Under the pieces are notes generated by a model, which saw only the letters and a program-made list of their open reading frames with translations, made no database searches and had not been told where the DNA came from. A stretch of DNA of 64,000 bases, taken from NCBI GenBank assembly GCA_944322965.1, contig CALUQR010000007.1, forward strand, positions 27,770 to 91,769, read 5' to 3'. This document shows, piece by piece, positions 41,573 to 50,724 of the stretch. The DNA comes from Vulcanimicrobiota bacterium. Lineage in GTDB: Bacteria > Vulcanimicrobiota > Xenobia > Xenobiales > Xenobiaceae. The position numbers were made by a program, and so were the translations under genes. Each line of letters opens with the position of its first letter. Positions within the stretch are counted from its first letter, which is position 1.

Positions 41573-44500
41573 ATGAGTGGGATGAGTAGCATTGAGGGTA
41601 TGGGGATTGATGGCAGAATGGGCCCCTTGCTAAATCGCCAATGGTTGAAGGAGCGCTTCCAGGCGGTCTTAGATAGTAAAGTGCGAGTCTGGGTCTTGGC
41701 AGCTGAACCGGGAATGGGTAAGAGCCTATTTTTAAAGGAGTTGGCCAAAGATAGGGAAGGCTCCATCTTTATCGATCTGCGGCCGCCTTTGGAAACGACC
41801 AAATCCTCTGGTTTCTGGTCCGCCTTACTCTCGCAATTAAATATCCCAGGAACTCAGATCCCCAACTCTCCTTTTGCGGCCGCCTTGTTAGCTAAGGAGC
41901 GGTTAGCCTCTTTAGGTCAGCCCCCCAGGCTTATAATTTTAGACGCCCTCGAAAGGGCGCCCGAATTATTCGATAGCTCCGGATTGGCGGGCTTAGATAA
42001 TTTGGGAGAGAATAGCTTAGTCGTGGTGGGGGCTCGTCCGGGGAAGCATGTCGATATCTTACAAGCGGCGGGAGCCAGAGTAGACTGGATTGAGCCCCAA
42101 GCGGCGGAGAATTTGGCGGAGTTGACCCTCTGGGCCCAGTGCCAATTCCCCGAGGCCCCCACTGAATTCGTAGCCCACTTAGTGAAGAGCTCAGGGGGCA
42201 ACTTCTTAGTGGCCCGCCATCTCTTCCAGGCGGTCCAGTCGGGACTATTGGAGATCCATGAAGCGGAACAAACCCCTCCCGCTTTAGAGGCGGCCCTTTC
42301 CGTCTTGTGGGACGATCATTACGCCCAAGCTCCCCTAGAAGTCCAAGACGATCTGATCTTTGTAGCCTGTCTCATAGCAGAAGCCGGCGAACCTTTGCCG
42401 GCCATGAGTATAGCCGATTTCCTGGGCTTTTCCGCTAGTCGCGTAGAGCGCGCCCTCAACTATCTGCGCCCCCTCTTGCGCCCTTGTGAAGCCGATCAGG
42501 GATTGACCTTCTTCAGCCCGCGCTTAGGCAAGTTTATCGCTCAGCGCTATCGGCGCGATCTGGTCCAAGTCCATGAGCAGGTCATCTCCTTCTTCCGCGA
42601 TTCTTACCCCTCCTGGGAAGAGATGGACGACCGCTACGGTTGGTTCTATTTAGGATACCATTGCGATCGCTTCGCCCGCACTTCGCGCCGGCGCGATTTC
42701 TCTCTACTCCACTGGTTGGGTGAGGGGCCCTATATTAAGATCAAGCTCACTAAGACCCACTCCCTTAACGCCGTCTTAGAAGATCTTTCGCGCTGTCTGC
42801 GCGCTTCTTTGGAGGATCGCGATCTGCCGCGCATCGTCAGTTATGGCTTGCGGATTCCGCGTCTGAGGGCGCGCGAAGTTATGAACGGTCTGCACGATTT
42901 AGCCGACGCGGGTATGTTCGATTTAGCGGCCGATAGGGCCCTCCTCTTGCGGCGCGAGTCCTCTCGTCTCAAGGCCCTCTTGCTCTTAGCTTGGCAGGCT
43001 TTAGACGAGGGTCACGTAGACGTCTGCAAGCGGATGGTGACTTTAGCTAAACAGGTAGTAGACGCCGACATAGTTTCTGAGGATCGCTTACTCTTTGCTT
43101 TCTTAATGGCCGATCTCTTGAAAGTGGTGAGCTTAGAGGAGTTAGAGCCTATCTTCTTAGGTTGTAGCCACATGCGCCACAGCGTCTCCGTCCTTTGGCG
43201 CTTGAGTATTATGAAGGGCTTAGCCAAGGGAGAGCGCTTAGCCATTTTGAAGTTGGCCCTGCGTTGCGCCCGCCAATTGACGGACAAAGAAGAGATGGAA
43301 CACTATGTCAAAAAGATAGGTTCCGACATAGTCGACTTGCGCAAATCTAAGGGACCCGATAGCGATCTCAATCGTCCTTTAATAGAAGAGGTCAATTCCG
43401 TCAAACTGGGCGGCACCCCCGATGCGGAATTAGCCAAGATGATTGAGGCGGTGGGCCAAGCCGATCCGCAAGAGCGAGCCCAAGCCTTCCGCAACGCCTT
43501 GGAATATACCGGTACCTACAAGGATGAGGCCCAGAGGGTAGAAGCTATCGCCAGTCTCGTCTTGGAGATCGTCAAATATAGTAATGAGAGTTGGATCTTA
43601 GCCTCCTTTGAAGATCTCATTACCACTATCGTGGCCCTACACTCTCCGGTCTACCGTCAGCAGGCGATCATTGCGACTGCGCGTTTAATTACTGGCGTTC
43701 CGCGTCTCAAAGGTTGGCGCGACGTCTTTGTGCGCTTAGGGGCCGTCATCGAGACCATCGAAGATCCCAGCCTGCGGGTGGGGGCCTGGATCTGGTTGGC
43801 TTTGGCGCGCTACGAGGCTCGCGATTATAAGGGAGCGCAAGATGTGCTCAATCTGAGCGCCTCTTTGGCCTTCCACATTACTGACTTAGAGGAGCAGGCT
43901 AAAGCTCTGTCCCTCTTGTCGAGCTGTGCGGCCGCGATCGACAATCCCGCTAGGGCCCGCAATTTGGCTTTCCACGCCCTCCAGGCTTGGGAAGCTCCCG
44001 CTCCCAAGAGGATCGATACGGAGACTAAGGCGGCTATGGTAATGGGGGTCTCCGCCAACGTCAATGAGGAGCGCTCTTTAGAATATTACGATTCTTCTAT
44101 AAAGGTCGCTTTGGAAATACCCGATATGAGAGTGCGAGCCAACCTCTTGGCGGCTTTGGCGGGTAATCTCTACAAGATGGGCGAGGATGATTGGGCTAGG
44201 CGGACCCAAGACCAGGCCTTAGATGTGGCTAAGTCGATGCAAGCCGGCGCTTCTCAAGCTGTGACCTTAGCCCAGCTGGCCGTGCAGGAGTCGCAATGCG
44301 GTAACGTCTCTTCCTTCGACCAAGTCTTAAATGATGCGGAACTCTCCGCTCGGGCGGAGGTCGCTCCCGAAAAGAGGAGAGAGGCGCTATTAACTATAGC
44401 TTCCGCCAAGCGCAGTGGAGGCGATGAAGCTGGGGCGCGCAAGCTGATCTTGGAGATCGTGGCTGAATTAGAGAAGCTCAATTACCGAGAGTTGAGTAAG

Positions 44501-45070
44501 GCCTCTGATCTTTGGGCCTTAGCGAAGCTCATTCGGGAACCTAAGTCCAAAGAGATTTTGGTGCGCTTACTGAGGAGGGTCAGTAAGAATCTCCGCGTCT
44601 TACACGGGGTAGAGAGCCAAGAGACGCTCTTACTCTTGGTGCGTTGTTGGCTGGCCTTGGGGGAGATGGAGCAAGCCGGTACGGAGTTCTTACAGATCTC
44701 CGATGTTAAGGTAAAGTCCCAGGCCAAGATAAGTCTGGCCGTCTCCACTATAAAGAGCAATCCAGAAGCGGCGGTCAAGCTTTTGGGTACCATCCCCATC
44801 TTCTCAGAGCGGATGCGAGGTATTGAGGAGTGTGGCCAAGAGCTGATGCGCTCTAATCCGGCCTCCAAACGCTCTAGCCTTTTGGAGACGCTCACCGAGC
44901 TCACTCTGATGGCCGTAGAGGATGAGAGGTGCGCCGACGTCTTGATCGCCAAATGGGTAGAATTATCTTCAGATAGGAAAGCTATCGTAGAGTCACTGGC
45001 TAAGATCGGTTATCCGCTCAAAGACGTCTTAACCGGTCAGCTCAATGAGCCGCCGCTAGTCGTAGATTGA
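41573..45070 (+). CDS. Large STAND-like P-loop NTPase with helical-repeat C-terminus
   Basis: A 1165-aa cytosolic protein. A P-loop domain occupies ~20-210: WVLAAEPGMGKSLFLKEL (Walker A, ~43-60), RLIILDALERAPELFD (Walker B-like, ~121-136) and VVVGARPGKHVD. SGGNFLVARHLFQAV (~210-224) is the segment after the ATPase typical of STAND/NACHT proteins. A winged-helix-like region follows, then ~750 residues of helical repeats of TPR or similar kind. There is no N-terminal effector domain. STAND proteins act as signal switches in regulation or immunity. GAGGA stands ahead of ATG 41573. The ATP-grasp gene follows after 47 bases. Confidence 0.75.
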   Translation: MSGMSSIEGMGIDGRMGPLLNRQWLKERFQAVLDSKVRVWVLAAEPGMGKSLFLKELAKDREGSIFIDLRPPLETTKSSGFWSALLSQLNIPGTQIPNSPFAAALLAKERLASLGQPPRLIILDALERAPELFDSSGLAGLDNLGENSLVVVGARPGKHVDILQAAGARVDWIEPQAAENLAELTLWAQCQFPEAPTEFVAHLVKSSGGNFLVARHLFQAVQSGLLEIHEAEQTPPALEAALSVLWDDHYAQAPLEVQDDLIFVACLIAEAGEPLPAMSIADFLGFSASRVERALNYLRPLLRPCEADQGLTFFSPRLGKFIAQRYRRDLVQVHEQVISFFRDSYPSWEEMDDRYGWFYLGYHCDRFARTSRRRDFSLLHWLGEGPYIKIKLTKTHSLNAVLEDLSRCLRASLEDRDLPRIVSYGLRIPRLRAREVMNGLHDLADAGMFDLAADRALLLRRESSRLKALLLLAWQALDEGHVDVCKRMVTLAKQVVDADIVSEDRLLFAFLMADLLKVVSLEELEPIFLGCSHMRHSVSVLWRLSIMKGLAKGERLAILKLALRCARQLTDKEEMEHYVKKIGSDIVDLRKSKGPDSDLNRPLIEEVNSVKLGGTPDAELAKMIEAVGQADPQERAQAFRNALEYTGTYKDEAQRVEAIASLVLEIVKYSNESWILASFEDLITTIVALHSPVYRQQAIIATARLITGVPRLKGWRDVFVRLGAVIETIEDPSLRVGAWIWLALARYEARDYKGAQDVLNLSASLAFHITDLEEQAKALSLLSSCAAAIDNPARARNLAFHALQAWEAPAPKRIDTETKAAMVMGVSANVNEERSLEYYDSSIKVALEIPDMRVRANLLAALAGNLYKMGEDDWARRTQDQALDVAKSMQAGASQAVTLAQLAVQESQCGNVSSFDQVLNDAELSARAEVAPEKRREALLTIASAKRSGGDEAGARKLILEIVAELEKLNYRELSKASDLWALAKLIREPKSKEILVRLLRRVSKNLRVLHGVESQETLLLLVRCWLALGEMEQAGTEFLQISDVKVKSQAKISLAVSTIKSNPEAAVKLLGTIPIFSERMRGIEECGQELMRSNPASKRSSLLETLTELTLMAVEDERCADVLIAKWVELSSDRKAIVESLAKIGYPLKDVLTGQLNEPPLVVD

Positions 45071-45117
45071 AAGATCGACTAGTTCTTGAGCGTGGCCTTC
45101 AGTGAGGAGTATGAGCA

Positions 45118-46512
45118 ATGCTTAAAGATAAAGGGAACGCCCTGACAATAGCGGCCATGGCCAGCGAGATAAAGAGGCGCAAGTGTATCGCCGATTATCA
45201 CGCTATGTTGGAGCGGATCGATCTGCGTCAATTTGCTGAGAGCTTGCAAGCTGAATTGCGAGAGCGCAAGGTTATGTATGGCCAGCGCCCCGTCTGTCCC
45301 TTCTTGCGCCCCAACTTTATTACGGCTGAACAGATGGCCGTCCTGCGCCAACGCATCCAAGGGGTGGCGGCCGCTATGCAGATCTTAGTAGAGCACGTCT
45401 TACACGATGAGAGCTTACAAAACTTTTTAGGTTTGACGGCCCAAGAGAGAGAGTTATTAGCTTTAGAGCCCGGTTATAGCAGTATCTCTACTACCGCTCG
45501 CTTCGATACCTTTCTCAATGGCGGATCCTGCTCGATCGTAGAGTATAATGCCGAGAGTCCGGCGGGGCTAGGTTATACCGACACTATGAGCCAGGCCTTT
45601 ATGCATAGACCTGAGTTCCAAGAGTTTGCCGCTAAGCATCGCCTGCAGGCTTTTACGATCTCGCAGGACTTATTGCAGACTCTCCTCAAGTGCTGGCAAG
45701 AGTGGAGTCGCGGCGCTTCTACTAAACCTACGATCGCCATTGTCGACTTTGCCGAGGTGCCTACCCACCACGAATTCCGCCTCTTAGCCGATTATTTCCA
45801 AAGTCAAGGCTACCGCGCTATCATAGCCGATCCGCGCCATCTAGAATATGACGGTTCTCATTTGAGTGCGGGCGGGGTAAAGATAGACGTCCTCTATCGT
45901 CGCGTCTTAGCTAATGAGTTCTTGGAGAAGATCGACCAAGAGCAGGCCATGTATAAAGCCCTCAAAGATCGCAAGGTCTGTATGGTCAACTCTTTCCGCT
46001 CTAAGATCTTGCATAAAAAAGATATCTTCGCTCTCTTGACGGATGAAAATTATTGGGAGCTCTTTACCGTCGAACAGATTAAAGCTATCCGGGCTTGTAT
46101 CCCCTGGACTAGACGTTTACAAGCTATGGATACGAGCGATCCCCAAGGTCAGCCCGTGGCCCTCTTAGATTATGTAATGCGCCAGCGGAGGAACTTAGTT
46201 TTAAAGCCTAACGACTCCTACGGTGGGCGCGGTATCTACTTTGGCTGGGAAGAGAATGAGGAGGAGTGGGCGGAATCGGTGCGGGAAGCCCTCCAACACG
46301 ACTATTTAGTCCAGACTAGGATCCCAGTGACGCGCGAGCTCTTCCCTTATTGGAATAGTGAATCGGGTCTAGAGTGGGGAGAGTATTTAGTCGATCTCGA
46401 TCCTTACGTCTTCGACTTTAAACTTTCCGGAGTGACGACTAGGCTCTCTTCCACCTCCTTATGTAACGTAACCTCGGGAGGGGGCTCCGCTCCCTGTTTA
46501 GTGCTCAATTAG
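45118..46512 (+). CDS. Circularly permuted ATP-grasp protein
   Basis: A 464-aa protein with the order of motifs seen in circularly permuted ATP-grasp enzymes: VEYNAESPAGLGYTDTMSQ (~141-159), AIVDFAEVPTHHEFRLLADYF (~203-223), YRRVLANEFLEKI, SFRSKILHKKDIFALLTDENYW, IPWTRRLQ (~335-342), NLVLKPNDSYGGRGIYFGWEENEEEW (~361-386) with the ATP-binding Lys and Gly-rich segment, and NVTSGGGSAPCL near the end. Members of this group join a carboxylate to an amine; the substrate here is unknown. GAGGAG precedes ATG 45118. It probably shares a transcript with the STAND gene. Confidence 0.8.
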   Translation: MLKDKGNALTIAAMASEIKRRKCIADYHAMLERIDLRQFAESLQAELRERKVMYGQRPVCPFLRPNFITAEQMAVLRQRIQGVAAAMQILVEHVLHDESLQNFLGLTAQERELLALEPGYSSISTTARFDTFLNGGSCSIVEYNAESPAGLGYTDTMSQAFMHRPEFQEFAAKHRLQAFTISQDLLQTLLKCWQEWSRGASTKPTIAIVDFAEVPTHHEFRLLADYFQSQGYRAIIADPRHLEYDGSHLSAGGVKIDVLYRRVLANEFLEKIDQEQAMYKALKDRKVCMVNSFRSKILHKKDIFALLTDENYWELFTVEQIKAIRACIPWTRRLQAMDTSDPQGQPVALLDYVMRQRRNLVLKPNDSYGGRGIYFGWEENEEEWAESVREALQHDYLVQTRIPVTRELFPYWNSESGLEWGEYLVDLDPYVFDFKLSGVTTRLSSTSLCNVTSGGGSAPCLVLN

Positions 46513-46553
46513 GGAATTTTGAAGCTTAAAATTCTTAAGTCCTAAAATGAGAA

Positions 46554-46590
46554 CTCCCCGCCTCATTTCATGAGGCGGGGAGCCTTTTTA
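46554..46590 (+). terminator. Intrinsic terminator of the ATP-grasp gene
   Basis: A 13-bp perfect stem (46554-46566 with 46570-46582), 3-base loop and a T-rich tail. It stands immediately before the stop of the converging M13 peptidase gene and may end both. Confidence 0.9.
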
Positions 46591-48681
46591 TTACCAGATC
46601 TTATTTATCTTATCGGCCGGGCGGCGCATGGGATCGCCCTCTTTAACGTTGAAAGCCTCGAAGAAGACTTCAAAATTGGAGAGAGGACCGTTTACGCGCC
46701 ACTGAGCCGGGGGATGGGGATCGGTATTGATCTGCAAGAGCTCCATCTCGGGGCTCATATTGATAGCCCAGATCTTGGCGTAATTTAAGAAGAAGCGCTG
46801 AGCGGGGGTGAAATTATCGATGATAGGGCCGGGCTGACCGTTCAACTGGCGCTGGTAGGCGCCCCAAGAGAGGGCGATGCCCGAAAGGTCGGCTATCGAC
46901 TCTCCCAAGACTAACTTACCATTGAGATGTTGCCCCTGCACGGTATAGGCTGAGAATTGATCTTCGACGCCCTTAGTCAACTTTTGGAACTTAGCCAGAT
47001 CTTCCTTAGTCCACCAGTTGCGCAAGTTGCCCTTGCCATCGTACTGGGCTCCCTGATCGTCGAAACCGTGGCTAATTTCGTGGCCGATCACCATCCCGAT
47101 GCCGCCATAGTTAGCTGCATCGTCAACTTTAGGATCGAAGAAGGGAGGCTGCAAGATACCGGCGGGGAAGACGATCTCATTTTCAGAAGGCGAGTAGTAG
47201 GCGTTAACCATCTGGGGGGGCATATGCCACTCGTTGGGATCGACCGGGCGGCCAATCTTATCTAAAGTACGCCTCTTCTCGAAGATGCGGCAATTGCGCA
47301 CATTCTCGTAGTAAGTATCGCCTATATGCAGGGCGGAGTAGTCGCGCGGAACTTCGGGATAACCGATTTTCGCTCGGAAGGCGTTCAACTTCTTGAGGGC
47401 CTCCGTCTTAGTAGTCTCGCTCATCCAATCTAAAGTGGGGATAGTCTCCGCCATATAGCCTTTGATATTTTCGACCATCCGCTCTACGTGAGCTTTAGAT
47501 TCGGGCGGGAAAGCCTCTTTGACGTACAACTGGCCTAAGCCCTGATCCATATAAGTCCCCACCACATCGGTAACGCGCTTCCAACGAGGCTTCATGGCCT
47601 CTACGCCTCGCAAAGCTTGATTGTAGAAGGCGAAATGGGCCTTTTCGAATTCTTCCCCTAAGTAGGGGGCGGCTCCGCGGATCACATTCCAGGCTAAGTA
47701 ATCTTTGTGAGATTGGAGCAGCGACTCGTCGGCTAAGAGATCGTTGACGGTCAACATAAATTGGGGAACGGTCACATTGACCTCTTTAGGCATCTCTAAA
47801 CCTATAGCGCGGTAGTAGACCTTCCAATCTATAGCCCTTACACCTTGGCCCAACTGTTCTTGCGTCCACAGATTGTACATCTTCTCAGGATCGCGCATCT
47901 CCGCGGCTGGCACTGAAGCTTGGGCTAAACGCGTCTCTAACTTCATAACGCGCTGGGCCGCCCACTTGGCCTTAGTATCGGTATAGCCGCTCAATTTAAA
48001 GAGATCGATCATTAAACGCACGTACTGATCGCGCAATTTTTTCGACTTAACATCGTGGCGCAGATAGTAATCGCGCTCCGGCAAGCCCAATCCCGCCTGC
48101 CAAATGGTGGCGATGACCCGGGAGCTATCCTTATCGTCCTGGGCTCCATCGAGAGCGAAGTAAGGGCTCAGATTCTGCCTATGTAAGCTGGCGATCGATT
48201 GCTGCAAGGTGAGAGGACTATCGATCGAGTCAATGACCTCCAAATCTCCCTTAATGGAAGAGATCCCCGAGCGCTCTATGGCTTGCGTATCCATACCGCT
48301 CTTATAGAAACGGCCCAGTTTGAGTTCTAAATCGGTCTGCGGAGAGGTAGAGGCCTTCTCTAAGACTTTATGCAATAACTCGGTATTCTGATCGGCCATA
48401 ATGGTGAAGGTGCCCCAGCGCGCCTGATCGGCGGGGATGGGATTGGCCTTCTTCCAGCCTCCGATAGCATACTCGTAGAAATCGCGGCGCGGATCGCCAT
48501 TGAGATCCATATCTTTTAAATTGATGCCGCTCTCTAACTTGGAAGTAGCCTGTACGGATGGGGGTTGAGCGGAGCTCTTCTTAGAAGTCGGCTCATTGGC
48601 TACTACGTTACTCGTCAGAGTATAAGCCGCCAGGACTATGCCACATAAAGCCGCTGCTTTCGTCCACTTAGAGATATCCAT
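46591..48681 (-). CDS. M13-family zinc metallopeptidase (PepO/neprilysin-like)
   Basis: A 696-aa exported peptidase. It has a signal peptide (~1-28). The zinc motif VIGHEISHGFDDQG (~524-537) supplies two His ligands and the catalytic Glu; the third ligand lies in LGESIADLSGI (~583-593, canonical ENIAD). VNAYYSPSENEIVFPAGILQPPFF (~485-508) is the substrate-binding segment of the family. The C-terminus ends PADKINKIW rather than the usual C-x-V-W, which lacks the terminal disulfide. It probably cuts short peptides outside the cytoplasm. The N-terminal cap domain is complete. Start ATG 48681 behind AAGGAGG. Confidence 0.95.
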   Translation of the reverse strand: MDISKWTKAAALCGIVLAAYTLTSNVVANEPTSKKSSAQPPSVQATSKLESGINLKDMDLNGDPRRDFYEYAIGGWKKANPIPADQARWGTFTIMADQNTELLHKVLEKASTSPQTDLELKLGRFYKSGMDTQAIERSGISSIKGDLEVIDSIDSPLTLQQSIASLHRQNLSPYFALDGAQDDKDSSRVIATIWQAGLGLPERDYYLRHDVKSKKLRDQYVRLMIDLFKLSGYTDTKAKWAAQRVMKLETRLAQASVPAAEMRDPEKMYNLWTQEQLGQGVRAIDWKVYYRAIGLEMPKEVNVTVPQFMLTVNDLLADESLLQSHKDYLAWNVIRGAAPYLGEEFEKAHFAFYNQALRGVEAMKPRWKRVTDVVGTYMDQGLGQLYVKEAFPPESKAHVERMVENIKGYMAETIPTLDWMSETTKTEALKKLNAFRAKIGYPEVPRDYSALHIGDTYYENVRNCRIFEKRRTLDKIGRPVDPNEWHMPPQMVNAYYSPSENEIVFPAGILQPPFFDPKVDDAANYGGIGMVIGHEISHGFDDQGAQYDGKGNLRNWWTKEDLAKFQKLTKGVEDQFSAYTVQGQHLNGKLVLGESIADLSGIALSWGAYQRQLNGQPGPIIDNFTPAQRFFLNYAKIWAINMSPEMELLQINTDPHPPAQWRVNGPLSNFEVFFEAFNVKEGDPMRRPADKINKIW

Positions 48682-48722
48682 TGATCCTCCTTAGCTTGAA
48701 TAGATTAGCCCTCAAGATTTAT

Positions 48723-49457
48723 TTAGGACTCTTGAAGGTGAGAAAGGTTTTGAAATTTTACGTACAGATGTTTGAACATCCCCGCCAAGTAGTTGACTTC
48801 CCATTCTTCAAGTTGGGCCCGATCGAAGATGTCCGCCAATTTCCCTAACTCTTCTAGAGAACTAGCTCCCCGCTGGGGCGGGTATCCTAAAGCCTGAAGG
48901 TATTGGCCTATAGCTTGCATCATCAACTTGCGCCGTTGCGCGTCCGCCAACTTCTTAGCGTATGCCCCGGGGATGGGACGCTGGCGGCCAAAGAGTTCAT
49001 ATAAGGCTAAAGAGACGGAGTGGGAGAGATTGAGGGAACCTTGGGTAGGGATAGTCACCAGGCGCTGACAAGCTTCCAATTCTTCATTGGAGAGTCCAGA
49101 CTCCTCATTGCCAAAGACCAAGGCTACCTTACCGGGCTGGGGATGAGCCTCTAATTCTGCATGGATCTTCTCTAAAGAGTAGAGTTTATGGCGACGCTTG
49201 CCCCAGCGGCGCGTAAACCCTAAGACCACGTTGCAATCCTCAATCGCTTCGGCCAAAGCGTCGACTTGGCGGCAAGAGTCGAGAATGTGGTGGGCGTGAC
49301 AGGCCCAGTTGTAGGCCGTAGAGGTTAGCTGGCAACGCGGATTGACCAAAATTAATCGCTCCGCCCCAAAACACATCATAGCCCGCGCGGCCCCTCCAAT
49401 ATTAGCTTCGCCTTCTGGGCTACAGAGAATAATAGACGTGTCAATCGCTTCGAGCAT
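48723..49457 (-). CDS. trmJ: TrmJ-like SPOUT RNA methyltransferase
   Basis: A 244-aa protein of the SpoU/SPOUT class with the TrmJ ordering: IILCSPEGEANIGGAARAMMCFGAERLILVNPRC (~9-42), VALVFGNEESGLSNEELEACQRLVTIPT (~109-136), and LNLSHSVSLALYELFGRQR (~141-159). These make the AdoMet-binding knot. TrmJ 2'-O-methylates position 32 of several tRNAs; a closely related rRNA enzyme cannot be excluded. A C-terminal helical extension (~165-244) fits TrmJ. Start ATG 49457, with no strong ribosome-binding site. Confidence 0.85.
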   Translation of the reverse strand: MLEAIDTSIILCSPEGEANIGGAARAMMCFGAERLILVNPRCQLTSTAYNWACHAHHILDSCRQVDALAEAIEDCNVVLGFTRRWGKRRHKLYSLEKIHAELEAHPQPGKVALVFGNEESGLSNEELEACQRLVTIPTQGSLNLSHSVSLALYELFGRQRPIPGAYAKKLADAQRRKLMMQAIGQYLQALGYPPQRGASSLEELGKLADIFDRAQLEEWEVNYLAGMFKHLYVKFQNLSHLQES

Positions 49458-49587
49458 ACTTTTTGATAATTTATCTTCCCACAGAGACTAGCTAGGAAAT
49501 TCGATAAATTTCGAAGGTACCTGCCATAAGAGTCAGCTTATCTTGAGAGCAGGCTCTCCAGGTGAGGTCGCGAATGGGCGGGGCGCT

Positions 49588-50688
49588 ATGCAAGATAAAG
49601 AAGTTAAAGTATTAGTCTTATTCGGAGGGCGCTCAGCTGAGCATGAGGTCAGCGTCCTCTCCGCCCGTTCGATAGTCCAGGCGCTGCGCCAACAGCAATA
49701 TGGGGTAATCTTAGCTGGGGTAGCGCGCTCCGGCCGGTGGGTCGTCGGTCCCGCAGCGGAAGCGGCTTTGGAAGCGGGAGTAGTAGAAGACGGCCCCCAA
49801 AATATCTCTCTATCTCCCGGGGGCGGAAATAGAGCGCTCCAAGTCCAAAGGGAGGATGGGAGCGTCCAAAGGTGGGAGGTAGACGTGGTCTTTCCCGTGC
49901 TCCACGGAACGGGGGGCGAGGATGGGAGTATCCAAGGGCTCTTAGAAGCTAGCGGTTTAGCCTACGTGGGAGCGGGGGTTACCGCTTCCGCCTTAGGTAT
50001 GGATAAGGTCTTGACGAAAGAGTTATGGAGGGCCAGCGGGTTACCCGTCTTGCCGAGTCTCACCTTCCGACGTTGGCAATTGGAGAGATTAGAGGATTGC
50101 GTGGCTGCGGTCTTAGCTAAGATCGGGGTCCCCTGTTTTGTCAAACCCGCTAACTCCGGCTCTAGCGTCGGCATTAGCCACGTTACGAAAATTTGCGAGC
50201 TGGGAGAAGCTTTGCAACTGGCGGCCCAATTCGATCGCAAGATCTTAGTAGAGAGAGCTTGTCCGCAGCCGCGCGAATTAGAGATTGGGGTTATTGGCAA
50301 CGACCATCCCCAATGTTCCGAGCCGGGCGAAATTAGTTATCAGAGCGCTTTCTACGATTATCGCACTAAGTATCAAAATGAAGGCGCCCCCCAACTGACT
50401 ATCCCCGCTCCCATAGCCCCCGAGTTAGTAGCTACTATGAAAGAGCTAGCTTTGCGAGTTTGGGCGATTTCCGACCTCAATGGGTTGGCTCGTATCGACT
50501 TCTTACTCTCCCCAGAAGGAGAGCTCTATCTCAATGAAGTGAATACTATGCCCGGCTTTACCCAATTTTCTATGTTCAGTAAGCTTTGGGAAGCTAGCGG
50601 TTGGGAGTACGGTCAACTGGTGAGGCGTCTAATTGAGCTAGCTTTAGAGCGCCAATTAGATTTAAAACGCAATAAGATCGCCCCTTAA
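49588..50688 (+). CDS. ddl: D-alanine--D-alanine ligase
   Basis: A 366-aa ATP-grasp ligase for the peptidoglycan dipeptide. KVLVLFGGRSAEHEVSVLSARSIV (~6-29), VVFPVLHGTGGEDGSIQGLLEASGLAYVGAG (~94-124), SALGMDKVLTKELWRASGLPVLP (~128-150), and the C-terminal ARIDFLLSPEGELYLNEVNTMPGFTQFSMFSKLWEASG (~309-346) are typical. I place the start at ATG 49588; an upstream in-frame TTG at 49543 adds a less plausible N-terminus. The stop codon sits inside a small palindrome (CCCCTTAAAGGGG, 50681-50693). It converges with the dehydrogenase gene. Confidence 0.96.
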   Translation: MQDKEVKVLVLFGGRSAEHEVSVLSARSIVQALRQQQYGVILAGVARSGRWVVGPAAEAALEAGVVEDGPQNISLSPGGGNRALQVQREDGSVQRWEVDVVFPVLHGTGGEDGSIQGLLEASGLAYVGAGVTASALGMDKVLTKELWRASGLPVLPSLTFRRWQLERLEDCVAAVLAKIGVPCFVKPANSGSSVGISHVTKICELGEALQLAAQFDRKILVERACPQPRELEIGVIGNDHPQCSEPGEISYQSAFYDYRTKYQNEGAPQLTIPAPIAPELVATMKELALRVWAISDLNGLARIDFLLSPEGELYLNEVNTMPGFTQFSMFSKLWEASGWEYGQLVRRLIELALERQLDLKRNKIAP

Positions 50689-50724
50689 AGGGGTAGGAAG
50701 GCCAACTAGGAGAGCTAGAGGAAC

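Noticed and set aside
41573..45070. LuxR/MalT-type transcription activator
   Set aside because: The protein has a STAND-like ATPase and repeats, but no C-terminal HTH domain of the LuxR kind was visible.
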